A stretch of 64,000 bases of DNA from Myxococcota bacterium (GTDB lineage: Bacteria > Myxococcota_A > UBA9160 > UBA6930): positions 116,541 to 180,540 of the forward strand of contig JANQFK010000007.1 of NCBI GenBank assembly GCA_028277885.1, given 5' to 3'. This document shows positions 16,110 to 22,930 of this stretch, piece after piece. The number at the start of each line of letters is the position of its first letter. Position 1 is the stretch's first letter. The notes beneath the pieces were generated by a model, which was not told the origin of the DNA, ran no database searches, and saw only the letters and a program-made list of their open reading frames with translations. The translations under genes and the position numbers were made by a program.

Positions 16110-16922
16110 ATGGAGGCGCCGGTCTACGACGCGATCGGGCGGGGCTACGCCCGGCATCGCATGCCCGATCCCCGCATCGCGGCCCACATCGAGGCGCCCC
16201 TCGCGGGCGCCCGCCGCATCGTCAACGTGGGAGCGGGCGCCGGCTCCTACGAGCCCGCGGACCGCCCGGTGGTGGCCGTCGAGCCCTCCCGCACCATGAT
16301 CCGCCAGCGCGAGCGCGGCCCCGTCGTGCAGGCGGTGGCCGAGCGGCTGCCGCTGCGCGACGCCGCCTTCGACGCGGCCCTCGCCGTGCTGACCGTGCAC
16401 CACTGGAGCGATCCCGAGGGCGGTCTCGCCGAGCTGCGCCGGGTGGCGCCGGCGCGCCAGGTCGTCCTCACCTGGGACGCCCCGGTCTTCCACCGGCGCT
16501 GCTGGATCCTGCGCGACTACGTGCCCGAGATCGCCGAGCAGGCGAGCGAGTCCGTCGACGTAAGCCTCGTGGCCGGGGCGCTGGGCTCCGACGACGTGCG
16601 CCCCGTCCCCGTCCCCCACGACTGCCGCGACGGGTTCCTGGCCGCCTACTGGCGACGCCCCACCGCCTACCTCGACCCCTCGGTGCGCGGCGCCATCTCC
16701 GGCTTCGCGAAGCTCGACCCCGAGCGCGTGGAGCGCGCCATGGCGCGGCTCGCGGCCGACCTCGATTCCGGGGCCTGGGAGCGGCGGAACCGCGAGCTGC
16801 TCGAGGTGGACGAGTTCGACTTCGGCTACCGGCTGGTGGTGGCCGGCGAGTCGCCCTGGGAGGCTGACCCGAGAGGATCGGCCGACGACGCGAGGGATTC
16901 CGCGAAGCGGAATCGCGGCTAG
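16110..16922 (+). CDS. SAM-dependent methyltransferase with repeat-derived C-terminus
   Basis: A 270-residue class I methyltransferase. The SAM site is I-V-N-V-G-A-G-A-G-S-Y (motif I, about residue 38). V-V-A-V-E-P-S is motif II and A-A-L-A-V-L-T-V-H-H-W is motif IV. The methyl acceptor is unknown. The last 18-20 codons (16863-16922) do not look like the enzyme. They are encoded by a degenerate copy of the gene-end repeat and a second hairpin (GATTCCGC, loop GAA, GCGGAATC, 16896-16914). The gene probably lost its original stop and now ends at the TAG carried by the repeat that follows. Confidence 0.82.
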   Translation: MEAPVYDAIGRGYARHRMPDPRIAAHIEAPLAGARRIVNVGAGAGSYEPADRPVVAVEPSRTMIRQRERGPVVQAVAERLPLRDAAFDAALAVLTVHHWSDPEGGLAELRRVAPARQVVLTWDAPVFHRRCWILRDYVPEIAEQASESVDVSLVAGALGSDDVRPVPVPHDCRDGFLAAYWRRPTAYLDPSVRGAISGFAKLDPERVERAMARLAADLDSGAWERRNRELLEVDEFDFGYRLVVAGESPWEADPRGSADDARDSAKRNRG

Positions 16923-16984
16923 GAGGCCGACCCAGGACGGGTCGGCTTCCGCCGCAAAGCGAGCCGGAGGGCTCGCTCCGCTAG
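16919..16984. repeat. CTAG-bounded twin-hairpin repeat, copy 1
   Basis: 66 bp between two convergent genes. Left CTAG (16919-16922) holds the methyltransferase stop; right CTAG (16981-16984) holds the minus-strand sulfatase stop. Hairpin A pairs GCCGACCC (16926-16933) with GGGTCGGC (16939-16946). A central TTCCGCCGCAA follows. Hairpin B pairs AGCGAGCC (16958-16965) with GGCTCGCT (16970-16977). Because it is symmetric it could terminate transcription in both directions. Other copies are at 35139, 48454 (inverted) and 63930. Confidence 0.85.
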
Positions 16985-18450
16985 CCGCGCGGCGTCCCGC
17001 GCCGGTGCCTCGCGAGGTGCAGCAGGGCCGCCACCCCGACCAGCTCCCAGCCCAGTCCGCAGCTGCCCGGCGGCACGGGGCAGCGGGGCCCCTGGGAGAC
17101 GGCGACGTTCGGGCACGGCGACCCCACCGCCGCCAGGTGGTCGAGCAGCTCCTGCTCGAGCTCCGCCGCGAGGTCGGGCTGGCTGCTCGCGAGGTCGACG
17201 GTCTCGCCCCAGTCGCTGGCGAGGTCGTGGAGGTGCACGACGGGCGGCGTCTCCCAGAAGCGGATCAGCTTGTGGGTGCCCGCGCAGGTCTGGCGGCGGA
17301 TCGCCGAGTGGGGCGAGTTCCCGTGCGGGTAGTGCCAGACGAGGGTGCGGTCGTCGGCGCTCGTGCAGGGCCCGCCGCCCGCGGTGCCGTCGAGCACGGC
17401 CCGCAGGCTCTGGCCCTCGGCGTCGGCGGGCAGCGCGTGGAGCACGCCCAGCCAGTCGAGGATGGTCGGCATCAGGTCCCAGCCCACCGCGGCCCGCTCG
17501 GTCTCCACGCGGTTCGCCAGCACCCCGGGCCCGGTCACCACGAAGGGCACGCGCACCCCGCCCTCCCAGAGCGTGCCCTTGCCGTCGCGCAGCGGATGGT
17601 TGCTGGTGAAGACCGCATGGCCCCCGTTGTCCGAGGTGTAGATCACGTAGGTCTCGTCGCGGATCTGGTGCTCGTCGAGCTTGTCCAGGATGCGGCCGAG
17701 GGCGGTGTCGAGATCGTCGGTCATGGCCGCGTAGTTGGGCCGGACGTGGTGGGTGCCGGGCGGCTTCTGGGCGTAGTAGTCCTTGGTGGCCTGGAGGGCC
17801 GCGATGGGGACGTGGACGGCGTGATGGGACACGACCAGGTAGAAGGGGTTGTCGATGGAGACCTGGTAGTCGATGAAGAGCTCCGCGAGCCCCGTGACGA
17901 ACTCGAGATCCTTCGGGTTCGTCTCCGGGTCGTGGCCCGGCGTCGGGTAGGGGAGCGCGTTGAACCACCACTCGTAGCCGTGGTCGCCGGGCGTGGAGCC
18001 GAAGGCCTCGTGCCACTTGCCGAAGTGCGCCGTCGCGTAGTGCGGCTTCTCCGCCTCGATGATCTCCGGGATCGTCATGCGGGCGTGGGGGATCGCGGCC
18101 CGGACGTTGTCCGTCACCTGGATCGCCGCCGGGCTCATCCCCGTCTCGATGCTGACGCGGCTGGGAGCGCAGACCGTCGCCGAAGCGTAGGCGGACCCGA
18201 AGCGGGTGCCCTCGGCGGCCAGGGCCTCGAGGCGCGGCGTCTCGTGGTAGTCGCTCACCGCCCCGGGGATGCCGGGGTCCATGCTCACCGAGGGATCCGT
18301 CCAGCCCTGGTCGTCGACCAGGAACAGGATCACGTTGGGCTGGGCGTGGCCGACGCCGGCCCCGGCCATCCAGCCGACCCCGGTCGCCCCGAAGGCGAGC
18401 AGGCAGAGCCATGCGGCGGGCCGGCCGCGGCGGCCCCTGGGCTGATCCAT
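16981..18450 (-). CDS. Surface-sorted sulfatase (arylsulfatase family)
   Basis: A 489-residue sulfatase. N-V-I-L-F-L-V-D-D-Q-G-W is the first metal-binding segment. C-A-P-S-R (Cys94) is the C-x-P-S-R motif whose Cys is converted to formylglycine. G-K-W-H and T-S-D-N-G-G complete the active site. A signal peptide covers about residues 11-36. The C-terminus is unusual for a sulfatase. It ends S-C-G-L-G-W-E-L, a short hydrophobic segment and H-R-R, the same GC_trans_RRR-type tag as the MopE-type proteins, which implies cell-surface attachment. GGGGGAG precedes the ATG. The substrate is probably a sulfated polysaccharide or ester, but this is inference. Confidence 0.9.
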   Translation of the reverse strand: MDQPRGRRGRPAAWLCLLAFGATGVGWMAGAGVGHAQPNVILFLVDDQGWTDPSVSMDPGIPGAVSDYHETPRLEALAAEGTRFGSAYASATVCAPSRVSIETGMSPAAIQVTDNVRAAIPHARMTIPEIIEAEKPHYATAHFGKWHEAFGSTPGDHGYEWWFNALPYPTPGHDPETNPKDLEFVTGLAELFIDYQVSIDNPFYLVVSHHAVHVPIAALQATKDYYAQKPPGTHHVRPNYAAMTDDLDTALGRILDKLDEHQIRDETYVIYTSDNGGHAVFTSNHPLRDGKGTLWEGGVRVPFVVTGPGVLANRVETERAAVGWDLMPTILDWLGVLHALPADAEGQSLRAVLDGTAGGGPCTSADDRTLVWHYPHGNSPHSAIRRQTCAGTHKLIRFWETPPVVHLHDLASDWGETVDLASSQPDLAAELEQELLDHLAAVGSPCPNVAVSQGPRCPVPPGSCGLGWELVGVAALLHLARHRRGTPRG

Positions 18451-18739
18451 TGGCGCTCTCCCCCAGAGCCTTCCCGCGGGAGATGCAGGAATCGCGCCTT
18501 CGACGGCGCACCTCTCCCGGCTCCAGCGACCGTGTCGCGCCCGGCGCGCTGGAAACGAGCGGAACGCCGCTTCCGTCGAGGGAAGGAAACTTCCTCCGCA
18601 CCCTTCCCTCTCCCACGCCTCTCCCACGCCGCCGGCAGCCAGGTGCCCGATCTGCTGAACGGTGATCAGCCCCCGCAGCGGCACCTCCGCGCCGGCGCTG
18701 CAACGGCTGACCCGGAGGACGCGCGGGGCCGACCCGGCG

Positions 18740-19510
18740 TCAGGACCGCTTGCGGGCGCGCCAGGCCTCCTCGCAGGGCCAGCGGCGCGCCCACTCGCGG
18801 GTCACGATCGGGTAGCGGGTGACGGCGTCCTCGGACGGTCGCAGCTCGAGGAGGTCGAGCACCTCGAAGTCGTTGGCGCGGAGCAGGCGGATCCACTCGC
18901 CGTGGGGCAGGTGGAACTCCACCCCGGGATCGTCGGGCCAGTCGAAGCGGTGCATCCCGAAGTAGTCCCGTCGCAGGGTGGTGCCGGCCGGCTCGCCCTC
19001 CACGTCGGGAACGCACAGCATCAGGAGCGCGGCGTTGCCGAGGAAGACGAGCTCGCCACCGGCGCGAAGCACCCGGCTGGCCTCGGGGATCCACGCGTAG
19101 GGGTCCGACCAGATCGCGGCCCCATACTCGGAGATCACCACGTCGAAGCGCGCGTCGGGGAACGGGAGCTGCTCGGCGATTCCCCTCAGCAGCGGGAAGT
19201 GGAGCGCGTGCTCGCGCTGGAGCCGGCGGGCGGTGGCGAGCTGCTCGGGCGAGGGGTCGAGGCCCACGGGCCGCCCGTCCCGGCGCGCCACCCAGGCAGA
19301 GACGTAGGCGGTGCCGCAGCCGGCCTCGAGGACGTCCCGGCCCGCCACGTCGGGAAGCAGGCCCAGCTCCGCGTCGGGGATGCGCCAGATGCCCCAGTGC
19401 GGCTCCGAGGCCCAGCTCTCCTCGCCGGGCTCGACGAACCCGGCCGCGTGGGCCGCCCACGCCTCCCGGTTGCGGGCCAGGTAGTCGGGCCTGTCGGGCG
19501 GGTCGGACAT
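18740..19510 (-). CDS. SAM-dependent methyltransferase
   Basis: A 256-residue class I methyltransferase. Motif I is V-L-E-A-G-C-G-T-A-Y near residue 61, followed by P-V-G-L-D-P-S and F-D-V-V-I-S-E-Y-G-A. The arrangement with W-I-P-E-A-S-R-V-L-R-A-G-G-E-L is that of UbiE/SmtA-like small-molecule enzymes. Its start codon lies inside the open reading frame of the upstream MopE-type gene in a different frame, so the two genes overlap or the upstream gene has lost its stop. The substrate is unknown. Confidence 0.87.
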   Translation of the reverse strand: MSDPPDRPDYLARNREAWAAHAAGFVEPGEESWASEPHWGIWRIPDAELGLLPDVAGRDVLEAGCGTAYVSAWVARRDGRPVGLDPSPEQLATARRLQREHALHFPLLRGIAEQLPFPDARFDVVISEYGAAIWSDPYAWIPEASRVLRAGGELVFLGNAALLMLCVPDVEGEPAGTTLRRDYFGMHRFDWPDDPGVEFHLPHGEWIRLLRANDFEVLDLLELRPSEDAVTRYPIVTREWARRWPCEEAWRARKRS

Positions 19511-20502
19511 GACGGCGAGACCCTCGCACGGGGCCCGCGGCGCTGCCACGCGAGCCGGCGGCGCCTCCGGTCGCGAAGCCACCCCAGCAGCGGAAGCAAG
19601 CCGGCGAGCTCGAGGCCCAGCCCGCAGGCCGGCTCCTCCTCGCGGAGCCAGGGTCGCAGGCAGGTCGGGTCGCTGCCCTGCGGGCTCGCCGCGCCGTTCG
19701 CCGAGAGCCCGGCGTCGTAGTCGATGCCCCCGTCGCCGTCCTCGTCCAGGCCGTTCTGGCAGGCCGGGCTCTCGGTCGCGGACTCGGGCGCCGCACAGCC
19801 CGGATCGCCGGATCCCGCCGGAGGCGTCGTGGAGTCGCCGGGGCTCGCCCGGGTGACCGGATCGAAGTCGATGCGACCGTCGCCGTCGTTGTCGACCCCG
19901 TCGTCGCACGCCGCGGCCAGGGGAGCCCCCACCGGCGCGAGCAGGTCGCCCGAGGCGTTCAGGCTGAGCGCGGCGACGTCGACCCCTGCGGGCTCGGGAG
20001 TCGCGGTCGCGCACACCACGAGCGGAGCGCTGCTGCGCCCCTGCTCGAGGCAGTCGGGGCAGGTGTCCGACGGGAAGCTCCAGGCCACCACGTTGAGCGG
20101 GCTCACGACGCTGAGCTGTGGCGGGACGCCGTCTCCCGGCAGGAAGCCGGCGTCGGTCACGGCGACCGAGGCCGACGTCACCTCGAAGCGCGTGAGGGGA
20201 AGGCCCGGCGGCGGGAGCGTGCCGTTCCCCGGCGGCGTGGTCGGGTGCTCGACGAGGTAGAGATAGGTGTGGAGACCGGGCGCGCAGGCTTCCGGTGCCG
20301 TCGGGTTCCCGGGAGCGAAGACCTCGACGGCGACGTCGGCGCTGAAGCAGGGCGCCGTGCAGATGCCCGAGAAGCCCGCATCCTCGTCGAGGCGCAGCGC
20401 GTCGCAGGCGTCCGCCCCGGAGGCGCAGGGCTGGGAGGATCCGGCCGACGGACCGAGCGCCAGCGCGGACGCGAGACGAAGGATGCGAAGGCAACGCTGC
20501 AT
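19186..20502 (-). CDS. Secreted MopE-type protein with internal GC_trans_RRR tag and run-on frame
   Basis: The first 320 or so residues form a complete secreted protein: a signal peptide, then the Cys-rich N-terminal domain shared with the gene at 8449. Two MopE-like D-N-D-G-D-G repeats follow, then P-A-C-G-L-G-L-E, a hydrophobic segment and R-D-R-R-R-R-R. In the sister proteins the gene stops here. In this one the frame stays open for about 125 further codons, running through the start of the methyltransferase gene to a stop at 19186. The extension is Arg/Pro/Ser-rich and looks like out-of-frame coding. A lost stop codon or a sequencing frameshift near 19550 are both possible. RBS-like GGGGGG precedes the ATG at 20502. 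Confidence 0.7.
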   Translation of the reverse strand: MQRCLRILRLASALALGPSAGSSQPCASGADACDALRLDEDAGFSGICTAPCFSADVAVEVFAPGNPTAPEACAPGLHTYLYLVEHPTTPPGNGTLPPPGLPLTRFEVTSASVAVTDAGFLPGDGVPPQLSVVSPLNVVAWSFPSDTCPDCLEQGRSSAPLVVCATATPEPAGVDVAALSLNASGDLLAPVGAPLAAACDDGVDNDGDGRIDFDPVTRASPGDSTTPPAGSGDPGCAAPESATESPACQNGLDEDGDGGIDYDAGLSANGAASPQGSDPTCLRPWLREEEPACGLGLELAGLLPLLGWLRDRRRRRLAWQRRGPRARVSPSCPTRPTGPTTWPATGRRGRPTRPGSSSPARRAGPRSRTGASGASPTRSWACFPTWRAGTSSRPAAAPPTSLPGWRAGTGGPWASTPRPSSSPPPAGSSASTRSTSRC

Positions 20503-20731
20503 CCAGCCCCCCTCGGAGCGCTTCCATTGTCCGACGTCTCCCCCGCAAAAGGGAACCCGATTCGGTGTGGATCCCGCGAGAACGCGGCGGCCGGACGTGG
20601 CGCATCGACCTGACGCACCGTGGTACTCGGCTCTTCGACCTGTGACACTGGAAGGTGTGAAGCGCGCTGCGCGTCGGAGGCGGCTAGCCTCCGGCGGGCC
20701 CGGGGGGAGAGGGCCAGGAAGGAGAGGACCG

Positions 20732-21580
20732 ATGAAGATCGCCACCGGAATCCCGAATGCCGTGCCGGGCGCCGACGGACCCGCCCTCGTGGAGTTCGCC
20801 CGACGCGCCGACGCGGCGGGCTTCAGCAGCCTGGGCACCATCGGCCGCATCGTCTTCGACGGCCACGAGGAGCTCATCGCCCTGGCGGCGGCGGCGGGGG
20901 CCACCTGCCGCATCCGCTTCGCCACCACGGTGCTGATCGGCCCGCCCCGGGACGCCGCCCTGCTCGCCAAGCAGGCCGCCACCCTGCAGAGCGTCTCCGG
21001 CGGGCGCTTCACCCTGGGCCTCGGCGTCGGCTACCGGGACGACGACTTCCGCGCCACCGGGACCCTCGACCGCTACCCGCGCCGGGGCGCCGTCCTCGAC
21101 GAGATGGTCGCCACCCTTCGCGAGGTCTGGGCGGGCAAGGGCGAGCCCGCGCCGATCGGCCCGGCCCTCGCCGGGGTCGGCCCCCCGGAGCTCCTGCTCG
21201 GAGGGGGAGCGCCGCCGGCCCTGCGCCGCGCGGGGCGGCTCGCGGATGCGTTCCTCTCGGTCCCGCTGCCCGCGGAGGCCGTGCAGGCCCAGTACGCCAC
21301 CGTCTGCGAGGCCGGCAGGCCGGCACCGCGGCTCGCCGTGCCCTCGTACTTCGCCCTGGGCGACGGCATCGAGGCCGGCAGGCAGGGCATGGCCAGCTAC
21401 TACGCCTTCGGCGGCGAGGACTTCGTGCGCCAGATGGTGGCCAGCCTGCTCACGACCCCCGAGGCGATCCGCGCACGCGTCGCGGAGATCGAGGCGATCG
21501 GCGCCGACGAGCTCTACTTCTGGCCCCAGGCCACGGACCCCGCGCAGGTCGATCTCCTTCGCGAGGCCCTCGACGGCTGA
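20732..21580 (+). CDS. LLM-class flavin-dependent oxidoreductase
   Basis: A 282-residue member of the luciferase-like monooxygenase family (TIM barrel, FMN or F420 cofactor). Typical elements are A-L-V-E-F-A-R-R-A-D-A-A-G-F near the N-terminus, F-A-T-T-V-L-I-G-P-P-R near residue 70, and S-G-G-R-F-T-L-G-L-G-V-G-Y-R-D-D-D-F. Family members oxidise or reduce small organic substrates. AAGGAGAGG precedes the ATG. A TerB-like gene follows after 23 bases. The cofactor and substrate cannot be decided from the sequence. Confidence 0.88.
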   Translation: MKIATGIPNAVPGADGPALVEFARRADAAGFSSLGTIGRIVFDGHEELIALAAAAGATCRIRFATTVLIGPPRDAALLAKQAATLQSVSGGRFTLGLGVGYRDDDFRATGTLDRYPRRGAVLDEMVATLREVWAGKGEPAPIGPALAGVGPPELLLGGGAPPALRRAGRLADAFLSVPLPAEAVQAQYATVCEAGRPAPRLAVPSYFALGDGIEAGRQGMASYYAFGGEDFVRQMVASLLTTPEAIRARVAEIEAIGADELYFWPQATDPAQVDLLREALDG

Positions 21581-21603
21581 CCGCTCGAACGAGAGGGGAG
21601 CGC

Positions 21604-22056
21604 ATGCGACTCATGGACCGCGTGACGGAGTTCCTGAGGGGCTCCCGGGAAGACGCCGCCGACGCCGAGGGCGATCCGGCGGAGCTCGAGCTCCAGGCGG
21701 CGACGGCCGTGCTGCTGCTCGAGGCCGCCTACGGCGACAGCACCTACGAGTGGTCGGAGCACCGCGTGATCCTGCGGGGCCTCGAGCGGGAGTTCGGCCT
21801 CGGCCGGAAGCAGACCCTCGAGGTGCTCGGGAAGGCCCAGGAGATCCGCCCTCCGGCCGTCCGGCTCACGGACGTCACCGACGTGATCCGCGACCGCTAC
21901 GACGCGGCGCAGAAGCGCAGGCTGCTCGATCTGGTCTGGAAGGTGATCGAGGCCGACGGGCGGGTGGAGCCCTGGGAGGAGGCGTTCGCGGAGCACGTGG
22001 CCCGCGTCCTCGAGGTGAGCCCCGAGGAGGCCCGGCGTCCCGACGTACCGCGCTAG
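21604..22056 (+). CDS. TerB-family protein
   Basis: A 150-residue protein of the TerB fold (PF05099). The acidic metal-binding helix pattern is present twice: L-L-L-E-A-A-Y-G-D near residue 38 and V-W-K-V-I-E-A-D-G-R-V-E-P-W-E near residue 115. Single TerB-domain proteins occur widely outside tellurite-resistance operons and are thought to be stress-related scaffold or metal-sensing proteins. No other ter genes are nearby, so tellurite resistance should not be assumed. Its TAG shares a CTAG with the stop of the convergent gene. Confidence 0.8.
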   Translation: MRLMDRVTEFLRGSREDAADAEGDPAELELQAATAVLLLEAAYGDSTYEWSEHRVILRGLEREFGLGRKQTLEVLGKAQEIRPPAVRLTDVTDVIRDRYDAAQKRRLLDLVWKVIEADGRVEPWEEAFAEHVARVLEVSPEEARRPDVPR

Positions 22057-22430
22057 CGGACCTCGCGCTCGAGCCAGCGCAGCGCCTCGTCGCGGTCGCG
22101 GAACACGCGGAGCTCGACGTTCGCGTGCTCCCGGTGGGCCTGGAACACGCGCATCATGCCGAAGATCGCGTCGGACTTCGCCACCAGCGCGACCCGGGAG
22201 CCGGGCACGTTCTCGTCCGCGGCCGAGAGGTACTCGGCGAGCCCCCGCACCACCTCGGTCGAGATGGGAACCTCGGTGCGGTCCGAGAGGTCGACGAGCT
22301 CCCGGGGAGGCCGGCCCGGGGTGCTCGCGAGCGCCCGGGCGTGGGCCAGCAGATCCTCGCCCGTCACCTCGCCCTCGGCCGTGGTGATGACGAGACCGGC
22401 GGCTTCGTCGATGCGGAACCGCAGCGGCAT
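22053..22430 (-). CDS. SpoIIAA-like (STAS-related) protein
   Basis: A 125-residue protein. The pattern M-P-L-R-F-R-I-D-E-A-A-G-L-V-I-T-T-A-E-G-E-V-T and P-P-R-E-L-V-D-L-S-D-R-T-E (split here; residues 1-23 and 40-52) fits the SpoIIAA-like family (PF11964). This is a STAS-type alpha/beta fold common in environmental proteobacteria. The function is not established. It may bind lipids or act as an anti-sigma-antagonist-like module. It converges with the TerB gene, and both stops lie in one CTAG. Confidence 0.7.
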   Translation of the reverse strand: MPLRFRIDEAAGLVITTAEGEVTGEDLLAHARALASTPGRPPRELVDLSDRTEVPISTEVVRGLAEYLSAADENVPGSRVALVAKSDAIFGMMRVFQAHREHANVELRVFRDRDEALRWLEREVR

Positions 22431-22471
22431 CCCGGGAGCCTAGCGCGGCGGGCGGGAGGGGGGCGGCGCCG

Positions 22472-22690
22472 GGGCCGTTCAGCAGCGTGTGCAGGTTCCA
22501 GTAGATCTGGCCCGCCTCGATGGTTCACGGGGCGCCCGATGACGTCCGTGCAGCGGTCGCCGCCCGGGAAGCTCTCGTTGGTGAGCGCGCCGAACACGAA
22601 CTTCCCGACCTGCGCGACGTCGTGGCGGTTGTCGTTCACGGGGACCCGGAAGTCGATCTCCAGGACGAGGACGACGCGGCGCCCGGAGGC
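22472..22690 (-). pseudogene. Remnant of an unidentified coding sequence
   Basis: The minus strand shows natural-looking protein without a start: V-L-E-I-D-F-R-V-P-V-N-D-N, then G-K-F-V-F-G-A-L-T-N-E-S-F-P-G-G-D-R, ending at R-P-V-N near 22524. A frame change at about 22521 leads to I-E-A-G-Q-I-Y-W-N-L-H-T-L-L-N-G. The two pieces read like one protein broken by a frameshift and truncated at both ends. I do not recognise the family. Confidence 0.45.
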
Positions 22691-22858
22691 TCCGGGAGCG
22701 GCCTCACCCTCGAGGGCAACGGCAGCTTCCAGATCGACGGCCTCGACACCTCGATCTTCGGTACCTGCGTGCTCCAGGCGATCCCCGAGCCGGGCACCGC
22801 GCTGCTCCTCGCAGCCGGGCTGGCGGGCCTCGCCTACCGCGGGCGGAGCGTGCGCTGA
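22690..22858 (+). pseudogene. C-terminal fragment of a PEP-CTERM protein
   Basis: The plus strand encodes the last 55 or so residues of a PEP-CTERM exported protein: G-L-T-L-E-G-N-G-S-F, then I-P-E-P-G-T-A-L-L-L-A-A-G-L-A-G-L-A-Y and a basic end. Upstream of about 22690 the frame stays open to 22520 but reads like the complement of the minus-strand remnant. The piece is therefore most likely a tail left by a deletion or inversion. A chimeric functional gene starting at 22520 cannot be ruled out. Confidence 0.5.
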
Positions 22859-22930
22859 TCCGCCCCCCGAGCGGGGGTTTCCCCGGAGCGCCACGCTCGG
22901 ATAGTCTGACGAACCGGGGGCTGCCGAGGG

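Noticed and set aside
21604..22056. Tellurite-resistance gene
   Set aside because: It has a TerB-like domain, but no terA, terC, terD or terE gene is nearby, so resistance is not supported.
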